Origin: CAVPEW01 sp050247895
Lineage (GTDB): Bacteria; Actinomycetota; Acidimicrobiia; Acidimicrobiales; VFJN01
DNA length: 22,278 nt
Assembly (NCBI GenBank): GCA_050247895.1
Contig: JBFWTJ010000019.1
Coordinates: 1 to 22,278 of the forward strand
Direction: 5' to 3'
The notes below the pieces were generated by a model. That model made no database searches and was not told the origin of the DNA. It was given only the letters and a program-made list of their open reading frames with translations. Positions within the stretch are counted from its first letter, which is position 1, and each line of letters starts with the position of its first letter. Shown here piece by piece: positions 15,771 to 22,278 of the stretch. The position numbers and the translations under genes were made by a program.

Positions 15771-16699
15771 CCGTGGCGGGCCTGGCCGCGGTGGCGGGGA
15801 GGCTCGGCGACCGGGCGGTGGCCGGCGCACCCCTGGGGGCGCGCACGACCTACCGGGTCGGGGGCCCGGCCGCGCTGGCCGTCGAGGTGGCCGACGAGGA
15901 CGACCTGCGCGCCGTGGCCGGGGCCGTGGTCGGGACCGGCGTCGAGGTGCTGGTGGTCGGCAAGGGGTCGAACCTGCTGGTGGCCGACGAGGGCTTCGCC
16001 GGCCTGGCCGTGGTGCTGGGGGAGGGCTTCGCCACCGTCGAGCGCCGGCCGGGCGACGTGGTCCGGGCCGGGGGTGCCGCCGCGCTGCCGGTCGTGGCCC
16101 GCCGGACGGTGGCCTGGGGCCTCGCCGGCTTCGAGTGGGCCGTGGGCGTGCCGGGCTCGGTCGGCGGCGCGGTGCGGATGAACGCCGGTGGGCACGGTTC
16201 GGACGTGGCCGCGAGCCTGCGCAGGGTCCGCGTCGTGGACCTCGCGACCGGTCACGATGACGTGGTGGACGCGTTCGACCTCGACCTGGGATACCGCCGT
16301 TCGGCGGTCGCCCCGACCCAGGTCGTGGTCTGGGCCGAGATCGGGTTGCGCCCGGGCGAGGTGGCCGAGGGGGAGCGGCTGCTGGCCGAGGTCGTGCGCT
16401 GGCGGCGGGAGAACCAGCCCGGCGGGGCCAACGCCGGGTCGGTGTTCACCAACCCGCCGGGCGACTCGGCCGGCCGGCTCGTCGACGAGGCCGGCTGCAA
16501 GGGCCTGCGCATCGGCTCGGCCGAGGTGTCGACCAAGCACGCCAACTTCATCCAGGCCGATGCCGGGGGCCGGGCGGCCGACGTCCTGGCCCTCATGCGC
16601 GAGGTGCGTGCCCGGGTCCGGGCCCGCACCGGGGTGGTCCTCGAGGCCGAGACCCGCCTGGTCGGCTTCCCCTCACCTCCACTGGAGGTCGAGGGTTGA
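15767..16699 (+). CDS. murB: UDP-N-acetylenolpyruvoylglucosamine reductase MurB
   Basis: A 310-residue FAD-dependent reductase that converts UDP-GlcNAc-enolpyruvate to UDP-MurNAc. FAD-binding blocks are VVGKGSNLLVADEGF and FEWAVGVPGSVGGAVRMNAGGHG. The substrate and catalytic region has YRRSAV, the active-site serine in GSVFTNPPG (S225), KGLRIGSAEVSTKHANFI, and the C-terminal catalytic glutamate in LEAETRLVG (E295). This is the shorter, type II-like arrangement common in Gram-positives. GTG start overlaps murC (GTGA). The last codons carry GGAGG (16684-16688), which is the Shine-Dalgarno of ftsQ. Confidence 0.95.
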   Translation: MTVAGLAAVAGRLGDRAVAGAPLGARTTYRVGGPAALAVEVADEDDLRAVAGAVVGTGVEVLVVGKGSNLLVADEGFAGLAVVLGEGFATVERRPGDVVRAGGAAALPVVARRTVAWGLAGFEWAVGVPGSVGGAVRMNAGGHGSDVAASLRRVRVVDLATGHDDVVDAFDLDLGYRRSAVAPTQVVVWAEIGLRPGEVAEGERLLAEVVRWRRENQPGGANAGSVFTNPPGDSAGRLVDEAGCKGLRIGSAEVSTKHANFIQADAGGRAADVLALMREVRARVRARTGVVLEAETRLVGFPSPPLEVEG

Positions 16700-17514
16700 G
16701 CGTCTCCGAGGGTTCCCGGCTCTTCGAGCCCCGCCCCGCGATCGACCCCCGGTTCCGGGCCCGGCGCATCGAGGTCCGCCGCGACGAGGGGCGCCGCCGC
16801 CTCCAGCGGCTCCTGGAGGTCGGCGCGCTGGCCGTGGTCGGCCTCGGGTTCTTCCTCGCGCTGCGCAGCCCCCTGCTCGACGTGGACGAGGTCGTGGTGG
16901 CCGGCTCGACCCGGATCGCGCCCGAGGTGGTGCGCGACGCGACGGGGGTGGGCACCGGCACCCAGCTCGTGGACGTCGACGTGCACGAGGTCGGCGTCCG
17001 CGTCGCCGCGCTGCCCTGGGTCGACGAGGTGACGGTGGCCCGGCGGGTCAGCGGGGTGGTCGAGGTGACGGTGACCGAGCGGGTGCCGGTGGCCCGCCTG
17101 GTCGGTCCGTCGGGCGTGCTGCTGGTCGACCGCGAGGGCCGGGTCCTGGGCCCCGAGGCCGACGCGCCCGAGCTGGCCGGCGCCCTGGTCGCGCTGTCGG
17201 GGGTGGGCGAGGGCCTGGTGCCGGGGGACCACGTGCCGGGGACGGCCGGCTCGCTGCTCCAGGTGGCCACGGCGCTGGGCGCCGACCTGCCCGGCACGGT
17301 GACCGCGCTCGAGGTCCAACGCGAGGGCGACGGCGCGCCGGAGATCCGCGGCCAGCTGGCCCAGGGCGGCGTGGTCCGCCTGGGCGATGCCCGCCAGCTC
17401 GACGCCAAGCTCCTGGCCCTGGCCACCGTGCTCGAACAGGTCGACACCGAGGGCCTCGGGGTGCTCGACTTGCGGTTGCCCGGCAACCCCGTCTTGACCA
17501 GGGAGAGCTCGTGA
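16696..17514 (+). CDS. ftsQ: Cell division protein FtsQ (POTRA domain)
   Basis: A 272-residue bitopic divisome protein. A basic cytoplasmic tail of about 38 residues precedes one transmembrane helix (about 40-57), then a POTRA domain beginning LLDVDEVVVAGSTRIAPEVVRDATGV. The POTRA domain includes LPWVDEVTVARRVSGVVEVTVTERVPVA, the strong FtsQ/DivIB hallmark. A C-terminal FtsQ domain carries GVVRLGD and LDAKLLAL. FtsQ links FtsL and its partner to the septal synthases. The start is TTG at 16696, overlapping the murB stop (TTGA) with GGAGG seven bases upstream. A promoter for ftsZ is embedded in its last codons. Confidence 0.93.
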   Translation: MSVSEGSRLFEPRPAIDPRFRARRIEVRRDEGRRRLQRLLEVGALAVVGLGFFLALRSPLLDVDEVVVAGSTRIAPEVVRDATGVGTGTQLVDVDVHEVGVRVAALPWVDEVTVARRVSGVVEVTVTERVPVARLVGPSGVLLVDREGRVLGPEADAPELAGALVALSGVGEGLVPGDHVPGTAGSLLQVATALGADLPGTVTALEVQREGDGAPEIRGQLAQGGVVRLGDARQLDAKLLALATVLEQVDTEGLGVLDLRLPGNPVLTRESS

Positions 17515-17523
17515 CCGTAGCCT
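17494..17523 (+). promoter_or_regulatory. Candidate ftsZ promoter inside the end of ftsQ
   Basis: TTGACC (17494-17499) and TAGCCT (17518-17523) are separated by 18 bases, a plausible housekeeping promoter with an actinobacterial -10 box. The transcript would begin near 17530, about 120 bases before the ftsZ ATG. A separate ftsZ promoter at the ftsQ-ftsZ junction is normal in actinobacteria. A second TTGACC at 17548-17553 lacks a good -10 partner. Confidence 0.6.
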
Positions 17524-17602
17524 CTCGACGCCAACGAGAGGTCAACGTTGACCTCGATGTGTACGTGAGCTTCAGACCGGGTCCCGTCGCGGTACCCGGT
17601 CT
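17521..17602 (+). promoter_or_regulatory. Palindromic, structured ftsZ leader
   Basis: The 136 bases between ftsQ and ftsZ are the second-longest gap of the cluster proper. CCTCTCG (17521-17527) pairs with CGAGAGG (17535-17541). Overlapping its right arm is an 18-base perfect palindrome, GAGGTCAACGTTGACCTC (17538-17555), a good candidate for a dimeric repressor site or a competing RNA hairpin. A third element pairs AGACCGGGT (17574-17582) with 17594-17602, extended inside by CCG/CGG. All are at or downstream of the predicted transcript start. Confidence 0.6.
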
Positions 17603-17650
17603 TCTGCGCTTCACGGGCAGCATCGCCCCATCGTGGAGGTAACCAGATCC

Positions 17651-18718
17651 ATGGCCGCAAACCCGCAGAACTACCTCGCGGTCATCAAGGTCGTCGGCAT
17701 CGGCGGCGGTGGCGTGAACGCGGTCAACCGGATGATCGACGCCGGGCTCAAGGGCGTCGAGTTCATCGCCGTGAACACCGATGCCCAGGCGCTGCTCATG
17801 AGCGACGCCGACGTGAAGCTCGACATCGGGCGCGAGCTCACCCGGGGCCTCGGCGCCGGGTCCGATCCCGAGGTCGGTGCCCAGGCCGCCCAGGAGCACC
17901 GGGACGAGATCGAAGAGGTGCTCAAGGGCGCCGACATGGTCTTCATCACCGCGGGCAAGGGCGGGGGGACGGGCACCGGCGGCGCACCGGTGGTGGCCGA
18001 GGTCGCCAAGTCGCTCGGCGCGCTCACCATCGGCGTGGTCACCCGGCCCTTCGCCTTCGAGGGCCGCCGGCGCTCGGTGCAGGCCGAGGCCGGCATCCAG
18101 AAGCTCAAGGAGAAGGTCGACACGCTGATCGTCATCCCGAACGACCGGCTCATCACCGTGTCGAACGAGAAGACGTCGATGCTGAACGCCTTCAAGATGG
18201 CCGACGAGGTCCTGCTCCAGGGCGTCCAGGGCATCACCGACCTGATCACCACGCCGGGCCTGATCAACACCGACTTCGCCGACGTGAAGATGATCATGAG
18301 CAACGCCGGGTCGGCCCTCATGGGGATCGGCTACGCATCGGGCGAGGGCCGGGCCCTCAACGCCTCCCGGGCCGCCATCTCCAGCCCCCTGCTCGAGGCG
18401 TCCATCGAGGGTGCCCGCGGCATCCTGCTCACCATCTCGGGCGGCAGCGACCTCGGCCTGTTCGAGGTCAACGAGGCGGCCGAGGTGATCCACGGCGTCG
18501 CCCACCCCGACGCCAACATCATCTTCGGCGCCGTCATCGACGACGAGCTGGGCGACGAGGTCCGGGTCACGGTCATCGCCGCCGGCTTCGACCGCTGGGA
18601 CGACAAGCGCGGCGGTGGTGGCGACGCCCCCCGCGGCGTGTTCGGCGACGGTGACGGCGACGAGGACATCGACCTCGAGGGCGACGACGACTTCGACGTC
18701 CCGTCGTTCCTCAAGTAG
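17651..18718 (+). CDS. ftsZ: Cell division GTPase FtsZ
   Basis: A 355-residue tubulin homologue that forms the cytokinetic ring. GTP-binding parts are GIGGGGVNAVNRM (16-28), AVNTDAQAL and the tubulin signature GGGTGTG (104-110), preceded by K103 where most actinobacterial FtsZ have glutamate. The T7 catalytic loop is NTDFAD (206-211). The core ends about residue 314; the linker is only some 30 residues, glycine- and aspartate-rich. The C-terminal peptide is DDFDVPSFLK, the SepF/FtsW-binding tail. I chose ATG 17651 because GGAGGT lies ten bases upstream and the N-terminus MAANPQNYLAVIKVVGIGGGG is typical; a GTG at 17633 would overlap that Shine-Dalgarno. Confidence 0.98.
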   Translation: MAANPQNYLAVIKVVGIGGGGVNAVNRMIDAGLKGVEFIAVNTDAQALLMSDADVKLDIGRELTRGLGAGSDPEVGAQAAQEHRDEIEEVLKGADMVFITAGKGGGTGTGGAPVVAEVAKSLGALTIGVVTRPFAFEGRRRSVQAEAGIQKLKEKVDTLIVIPNDRLITVSNEKTSMLNAFKMADEVLLQGVQGITDLITTPGLINTDFADVKMIMSNAGSALMGIGYASGEGRALNASRAAISSPLLEASIEGARGILLTISGGSDLGLFEVNEAAEVIHGVAHPDANIIFGAVIDDELGDEVRVTVIAAGFDRWDDKRGGGGDAPRGVFGDGDGDEDIDLEGDDDFDVPSFLK

Positions 18719-18736
18719 GGCGGCCGGCGCGCACCG

Positions 18737-19435
18737 GTGGCTGGCGGCCAGGGGGACCCGGGCCCCGCAGGCGACATCACCACCGACCTCGCCCGGCTCC
18801 GAGCGCGCATCGCGGCGACCGGCCGCGACCCCGCCGAGGTGACCGTCGTGGCGGTGACCAAGGGCCAGCCCGCCGCGGTGGCCCGGGCCGCGGTCGAGGC
18901 CGGCCTGGCCGACCTGGGTGAGAGCTACGCGCAGGAGCTGGTGCCCAAGGCCGAGGCCCTGCTCGACGATCCGCCGGCCGGGCCCCCGGCGCGCTGGCAC
19001 TTCATCGGCCGCCTCCAACGCAACAAGGTCCGCCAGGTCGCGCCCTTCGTCGGCCTGTGGCAGTCGATCGACCGGCTCTCGCTGGCGGCCGAGGTGGCCC
19101 GGCGGGCCCCCGGGGCCGAGGTGCTGGTCCAGGTGAACGCCACGGGCGAAGAGGCCAAGGGTGGTTGCCGGCCCGAGCTGGTCGGTCCGGTCGTGGAGGG
19201 CTGCCGCGACCTGGGCCTGGTCGTGCGGGGGCTCATGGCGGTGGGCCCGACCGGCCCGCCCGAGCAGGCGAGGCCGGCCTTCCGTGCCGTGCGGGAGCTG
19301 GCCGACCGCCTCGACCTCGACGTCAGGTCGATGGGGATGAGCGGTGACCTCGAGGTGGCTCTCGACGAGGGCGCCACGATGGTCCGGATCGGCACCGCGC
19401 TGGTGGGCCGCCGGCCCGGGCACCACCCGAAGTAG
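18737..19435 (+). CDS. YggS-family PLP homeostasis protein
   Basis: A 232-residue member of the YggS/PLPBP family, a single-domain PLP-binding TIM barrel involved in vitamin B6 balance rather than a known catalytic reaction. Conserved parts are AVTKGQP with the PLP lysine K42, LGESYAQELVPK (usually LGENY), WHFIGRLQRNKVR, SMGMSGDLEVALDEGATMVRIGTALVG. It lies 18 bases after ftsZ, where many actinobacteria first have pgeF (a laccase-domain peptidoglycan-editing gene), which is absent here. The GTG start is the first in-frame start after the ftsZ stop; it lacks a strong Shine-Dalgarno, and its first 12 residues are low complexity. Confidence 0.92.
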   Translation: MAGGQGDPGPAGDITTDLARLRARIAATGRDPAEVTVVAVTKGQPAAVARAAVEAGLADLGESYAQELVPKAEALLDDPPAGPPARWHFIGRLQRNKVRQVAPFVGLWQSIDRLSLAAEVARRAPGAEVLVQVNATGEEAKGGCRPELVGPVVEGCRDLGLVVRGLMAVGPTGPPEQARPAFRAVRELADRLDLDVRSMGMSGDLEVALDEGATMVRIGTALVGRRPGHHPK

Positions 19436-19458
19436 GCTCGCGACAGCGGAGGAGATCG

Positions 19459-20028
19459 ATGGCAACGATGTGGCGCAAGGCCATGCTCTACCTCGGGTTG
19501 GGACCCGACGAGGAGTACGACGACTACGAAGCGGTCGACGAGCCGCCGGCGGCGGCCCGACCCCGGCCGGCCACGGTCGGCGCGTCGCGGTACCCGGCCG
19601 CGGGCCGTGACGTCGAGGCCCGACCCGAGCCGGATTACCCGTCGGGGGCGGTGCGCACGCTGAACCCTCAGCCGGTCCGGCCCTCGGCCCCGTCCACGCC
19701 CGACCCCGCGGCCCGGCCCCAGACGGCGGTGGTCCGCCCGATCCAGGCCGTCCCCAGCGCCAAGCCGCACGTCGTCGAGCCCACCTCGTTCAACGAGGCC
19801 CAGGAGGTCGCCGACAAGTTCAAGGGCACCGTCCCGGTGATCGTCAACCTGCAGAACGTCGATCGGGACCTGTCCCGCCGCATCATCGACTTCGCATCGG
19901 GCCTCTGCTACGGGCTCGGCGGCCAGATGGAGCGGGTGGCCAACCAGGTGTACCTGTTGACGCCGCTCAACGTCGAGGTGTCCGTCGAGGAACGACGCCG
20001 CCTCGAAGAGCGCGGCTTCGAGCGCTGA
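19459..20028 (+). CDS. sepF: Cell division protein SepF
   Basis: A 189-residue SepF, the membrane anchor and bundler of FtsZ in Gram-positives. The N-terminal amphipathic helix (MWRKAMLYLGLG) inserts in the membrane, a disordered acidic and proline-rich linker spans about 15-105, and the DUF552 core runs about 107-178 (FNEAQEVADKFKGTVPVIVNLQ, RRIIDFASGLCYGLGGQMERV, YLLTPLNVEVS). The ATG at 19459 has GGAGGAG seven bases upstream. TAGGCT at 19433-19438, which contains the yggS stop codon, could be a -10 box for an extra sepF transcript, but no -35 is seen. Confidence 0.96.
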   Translation: MATMWRKAMLYLGLGPDEEYDDYEAVDEPPAAARPRPATVGASRYPAAGRDVEARPEPDYPSGAVRTLNPQPVRPSAPSTPDPAARPQTAVVRPIQAVPSAKPHVVEPTSFNEAQEVADKFKGTVPVIVNLQNVDRDLSRRIIDFASGLCYGLGGQMERVANQVYLLTPLNVEVSVEERRRLEERGFER

Positions 20029-20043
20029 GCCGCTGCGACCGCC

Positions 20044-20295
20044 GTGAGCCTGGTCTGCTGGCTGCTGGGCCTCTACTCGCTCGTCTTCTTCGTCCGCATG
20101 CTCATGAGCTGGGTGCCGATCACCCCGGGCACCGGGATGGAGCAGGTCCACAACGCGCTGGTGGCGGTGACCGAGCCGCTGCTGAGGCCGGTCCGGCGGG
20201 TGGTGCCCCCGGCCCGGGTCGGGATGATGGCCCTCGACCTGTCGCCCATCATCGTGGTCATCGGCATCTACCTGGTGCGGATCACCATCTGCTGA
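20044..20295 (+). CDS. YggT-family membrane protein
   Basis: An 83-residue integral membrane protein of the YggT family. It has two transmembrane segments (about 3-24 and 62-82), linked by a short region with the family's typical VTEPLLRPVRRVVPP before the second segment. The family sits between sepF and divIVA in most actinobacteria and its role in division or osmotic adaptation is only partly known. It begins with GTG 15 bases after the sepF stop. A hairpin and a promoter-like box separate it from divIVA. Confidence 0.9.
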   Translation: MSLVCWLLGLYSLVFFVRMLMSWVPITPGTGMEQVHNALVAVTEPLLRPVRRVVPPARVGMMALDLSPIIVVIGIYLVRITIC

Positions 20296-20329
20296 GGGGC
20301 GCCGGCCCGGCGGGCGGTGTCGTCGGCAT

Positions 20330-20345
20330 GCCCGGTTCGCCGGGC
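20330..20345 (+). terminator. Small TTCG-loop hairpin between yggT and divIVA
   Basis: GCCCGG (20330-20335) and CCGGGC (20340-20345) form a perfect six-pair stem closed by a TTCG loop. No T-tract follows. It could terminate the ftsZ-yggT transcript or be a chance GC-rich repeat; its position just before the divIVA -10 box favours a boundary role. Confidence 0.35.
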
Positions 20346-20354
20346 CCGCGTCGC

Positions 20355-20368
20355 TACCATCGATCCGC
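20355..20368 (+). promoter_or_regulatory. Possible leaderless promoter of divIVA
   Basis: TACCAT at 20355-20360 fits TANNNT and ends eight bases before the ATG at 20369, so the transcript would start one or two bases before the start codon. There is no Shine-Dalgarno sequence in the preceding bases. The spacing is identical to that before the HNH gene. No clear -35 box is visible. Confidence 0.5.
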
Positions 20369-21340
20369 ATGGACGTGACGCCACAGCTGCTCCACGAGAT
20401 CGAGTTCCGCGAGGCGAAGCGAGGCGGGTACGACACGCGGGACGTGGACGACTTCCTCGAGAAGCTCGCCGTGGGGGTCGAGCAGCTCCTGGCCCAGGGC
20501 CGCGACGCCCGGCTCCGGCTGGAGGCGGCCGAGTCTCGCGCCACCGAGGCGGAGCGCCGGGCTTCGGAGTCCGGCGAGCACGACGAGACGCTGAAGCGCA
20601 CCCTGGTCCTGGCCCAGCGCACGGCCGACGCGGCCATCAAGGAAGCCGAGGAGGAGGCGGCCCGGACCCTGGGCAACGCCCAGACCGAGGCCGACCGGTT
20701 GCTGGGCGAGGCCCGTGAAGCCAGCGCCCGGGCCCGGGCCGAGGCCGAGGCCGAGGCCCGGCAGGCCCAGGAGGAGGCGCGGGCCGCGGTCCTGGCCGAG
20801 CTGCGCTCCCTGGAGACGTCCCGCGACGCGCTCCGGGCCGACGTCGACGCGCTGGAGCGCCACCTCGACGCCCAGCGCGAGCGGATCCGCAGCGCCACCG
20901 GTGCGCTCCAGCAGGTGCTCGACGACCCGGGCCTGCTCCGGCCCCAGGCGCCGCCCGCCGCGGCCGAGGTCGCCGTGGCCGAGCCGTCGCCGGCTCCGGC
21001 CCCTGCCGAGGCCGCCGGGTCCGTGGTCCCGGCGGTGGCCGACGCACCCCCGATCTCGCTCGACGAGCCGGCGGGCGAGGGGTCCTGGAGCGCCTCGGAC
21101 GCCTGGGACGACCCGGTCGCGCCCCCGGCGGTCGACGACGGCCCCGCGACCCAGGCCCACGACGTGCTGGCCGACGACGACGACGACGGCGGCGACCACG
21201 AGCACTACCTGGCCGAGCTGCGCCGGGCCATGGCCGAGGAGCGGCCGGCCCCGACCGGTGGTGAGGAACGCCGGCCGGAGTCGCTGTTCGAGGCCGCGGG
21301 CGACCGGGGCGAGCGATCGCGCTTCGGGCGCCGGCGCTAG
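20369..21340 (+). CDS. DivIVA/Wag31-like polar growth protein
   Basis: A 323-residue DivIVA-family protein. The N-terminal membrane-binding domain reads MDVTPQLLHEIEFREAKRGGYDTRDVDDFLEKL, matching the family pattern with a conserved GYD and VDxFL. A long coiled-coil of charged heptads follows (about 90-195). Then come an Ala/Pro-rich linker, a run of aspartates, and a short predicted helix (EHYLAELRRAMAEE) near an arginine-rich end. In actinobacteria DivIVA marks poles and recruits the elongation machinery. Leaderless-type initiation is suggested by the box directly upstream. It is the last widely conserved gene of the cluster here. Confidence 0.93.
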   Translation: MDVTPQLLHEIEFREAKRGGYDTRDVDDFLEKLAVGVEQLLAQGRDARLRLEAAESRATEAERRASESGEHDETLKRTLVLAQRTADAAIKEAEEEAARTLGNAQTEADRLLGEAREASARARAEAEAEARQAQEEARAAVLAELRSLETSRDALRADVDALERHLDAQRERIRSATGALQQVLDDPGLLRPQAPPAAAEVAVAEPSPAPAPAEAAGSVVPAVADAPPISLDEPAGEGSWSASDAWDDPVAPPAVDDGPATQAHDVLADDDDDGGDHEHYLAELRRAMAEERPAPTGGEERRPESLFEAAGDRGERSRFGRRR

Positions 21341-21363
21341 CCCGCCGGTCGGCGAGCGACGCC

Positions 21364-21540
21364 GTGCTCCTCGCCCTGGCCGGCGTGGCGGCGGTGGTCG
21401 CGCTCGTGCTGCTCGGCGTGGGACTGGTCGGCTCGGGCTCGCTCGTGCCCCTCGCCGGCTCGATCGTGGCCAGCCTGGCCGCCGGGTCGGCGCTCGCGGT
21501 GGTGGCCCGCCGCCGCGGCGAGGCTGCCTCCGGCCGCTGA
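21364..21540 (+). CDS. Small 58-residue membrane protein, function unknown
   Basis: A GTG at 21364, 23 bases after the divIVA stop, opens a 58-codon frame ending at 21540. It encodes two hydrophobic helices (about 2-20 and 27-47) separated by GSGS, with a basic C-terminal tail (ARRRGEAASGR). The hydrophobic pattern and positive-inside end look like a real small membrane protein rather than random GC-rich sequence, which would give arginine/proline-rich product. No family is recognised and no strong Shine-Dalgarno is seen. It lies at the 3' end of the cluster, converging on ileS. Confidence 0.55.
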   Translation: MLLALAGVAAVVALVLLGVGLVGSGSLVPLAGSIVASLAAGSALAVVARRRGEAASGR

Positions 21541-21546
21541 CCTCGC

Positions 21547-21558
21547 CCGCCCGGGCGG
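21547..21558. terminator. Palindrome between the converging gene ends
   Basis: CCGCCCGGGCGG is a perfect 12-base palindrome in the 23-base gap between the plus-strand cluster and the minus-strand ileS gene. It could contribute to bidirectional termination, but it is short, leaves little loop and has no T-run. Confidence 0.25.
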
Positions 21559-21563
21559 CGTGA

Positions 21564-22278
21564 TCAGGTCGGTGCGGGAACCCGTTCGACGTCGACGGCC
21601 AGGACCTGGTCGTCGATCTCGAGGGCGTGGCCGCCACCGGGGGCCGGCTCGAAGCGGGTGGCCAGCACCTCGCCGGCGATCCAGCTGCGGTGGGCCTCCA
21701 CGGCCGCGGCGAGGTTCCCCTCGGCCGACCACCGCACGGCGATCCGGTCGGCCAGGTCGAGGCCGAGCTCCTTGCGCAGGTCGTTGAGGGCCCGGACCAC
21801 CTCGCGGGCCAGGCCCTCGTGGCGCAGGTCGTCGTCGAGCTCGAGGTCGAGGGCGACGGCCCAGCCCGCGTCCTCGGCCAGGGCGAACGACTCGTGGCGC
21901 ACGGCCCGCACCTCCACCTCGCCGGCCTCGAGGCGCTCGCCGGCCACCTCGATCCAGCCGACCTCCTCGAGCTGGCGCTGGAGCAGAGAGCCGTCGGCGC
22001 CGGCCAGGGCCTGCTTGACCTCGTTGACCCGGGGGCCGAGGCGGGGGCCCAGGGCCCGGAAGTTGGGGACCACGGTCCAGGACATCAGGCCCGACAGCGT
22101 GTCGACCGCCTCGAGCGCCTTGACGTTGAGCTCGGTGGCCACCTCGTCGAGCACGTCGCCGCCCAGCGGTCCACCCCCGTGGAGCAGCAGCGCCCGGGAC
22201 AGGGGCTGGCGGACCTTGACCTTGGCGTCGGTGCGGGCGGCCCGGCCCAGCGCCACCAGGCGGCGGGCCGCGGCCATC
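21564..22278 (-). CDS. ileS: Isoleucyl-tRNA synthetase, C-terminal part (partial)
   Basis: About 237 residues of the C-terminus; the 5' part is beyond the window. The sequence RRLVALGRAARTDAKVKVRQPLSRALL is the region joining the anticodon-binding helical domain to the C-terminal domain of the long, eukaryote-like class of IleS (IleS2). It is followed by ELNVKALE and the DUF5915-like region with DDLRHEGLAREVVRALNDLRKELGLDLADRI. The enzyme charges tRNA-Ile. An ileS gene next to divIVA is common in Gram-positives, but here it lies on the opposite strand and converges with the cluster. Eukaryote-like IleS enzymes are often less sensitive to mupirocin; that cannot be judged from this fragment. 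Confidence 0.9.
   Translation of the reverse strand, partial: MAAARRLVALGRAARTDAKVKVRQPLSRALLLHGGGPLGGDVLDEVATELNVKALEAVDTLSGLMSWTVVPNFRALGPRLGPRVNEVKQALAGADGSLLQRQLEEVGWIEVAGERLEAGEVEVRAVRHESFALAEDAGWAVALDLELDDDLRHEGLAREVVRALNDLRKELGLDLADRIAVRWSAEGNLAAAVEAHRSWIAGEVLATRFEPAPGGGHALEIDDQVLAVDVERVPAPT

Noticed and set aside
17548..17576. Second ftsZ promoter using TTGACC at 17548
   Set aside because: No acceptable -10 box at 16-18 bases spacing; the TTGACC is part of the 18-bp palindrome.

Overview
The window is very GC-rich chromosomal DNA carrying an almost complete dcw (division and cell wall) cluster of a Gram-positive actinobacterium. Evidence for the group: GTG/ATG/TTG starts that overlap the preceding stop, TANNNT-type -10 boxes, the chain ftsZ-yggS-sepF-yggT-divIVA, a MurE with the DNPR motif for meso-diaminopimelate, and FtsZ ending in DVPSFLK. 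The proline/arginine-rich N-terminus and threonine-rich tail of FtsI suggest class Acidimicrobiia (Iamia/Ilumatobacter-like), but that class-level placement is inference. No rRNA, tRNA, CRISPR array, insertion sequence or prophage gene was seen.

Layout. (1) 1-2274, minus strand: a MoxR-type AAA+ ATPase, a DUF58 membrane protein and the first codons of a third gene, a common chaperone-type operon. (2) 2382-4868, plus strand: a ROK-family sugar kinase, a small conserved 86-residue protein, an HNH endonuclease-like protein and a lipoate ligase-family protein preceded by a strong hairpin. (3) 4869-5301: about 330 bases without a convincing gene, then a sigma-A-type promoter embedded in an array of ten-base-spaced TGG repeats that looks like the MraZ operator. 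(4) 5302-17514: mraZ, a structured rsmH leader, rsmH, ftsL, ftsI, murE, mraY, a 36-codon mini-ORF, ftsW, murG, murC, murB, ftsQ. (5) 17515-21540: a promoter-bearing, palindromic ftsZ leader, then ftsZ, yggS, sepF, yggT, a hairpin and leaderless-type promoter, divIVA and a 58-residue membrane protein. (6) 21564-22278, minus strand: the 3' end of ileS, convergent with the cluster.

How it works together. MurE, MraY, MurG, MurC and MurB build UDP-muramyl peptide and lipid II. FtsW polymerises and FtsI cross-links septal peptidoglycan. FtsL and FtsQ are divisome scaffold and activator proteins. FtsZ forms the ring, SepF tethers it, and DivIVA directs polar growth. MraZ probably represses the whole unit.

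The least ordinary points are regulatory and structural. There is a 22-bp stem that encloses the rsmH start codon, probably a form of the actinobacterial mraW RNA motif. The ftsZ leader holds competing hairpins and an 18-bp perfect palindrome. murF, murD and pgeF are missing from their usual places, and at the murD place there is a mini-ORF with a strong Shine-Dalgarno sequence that overlaps both neighbours. I found no clear new defence or mobile system.
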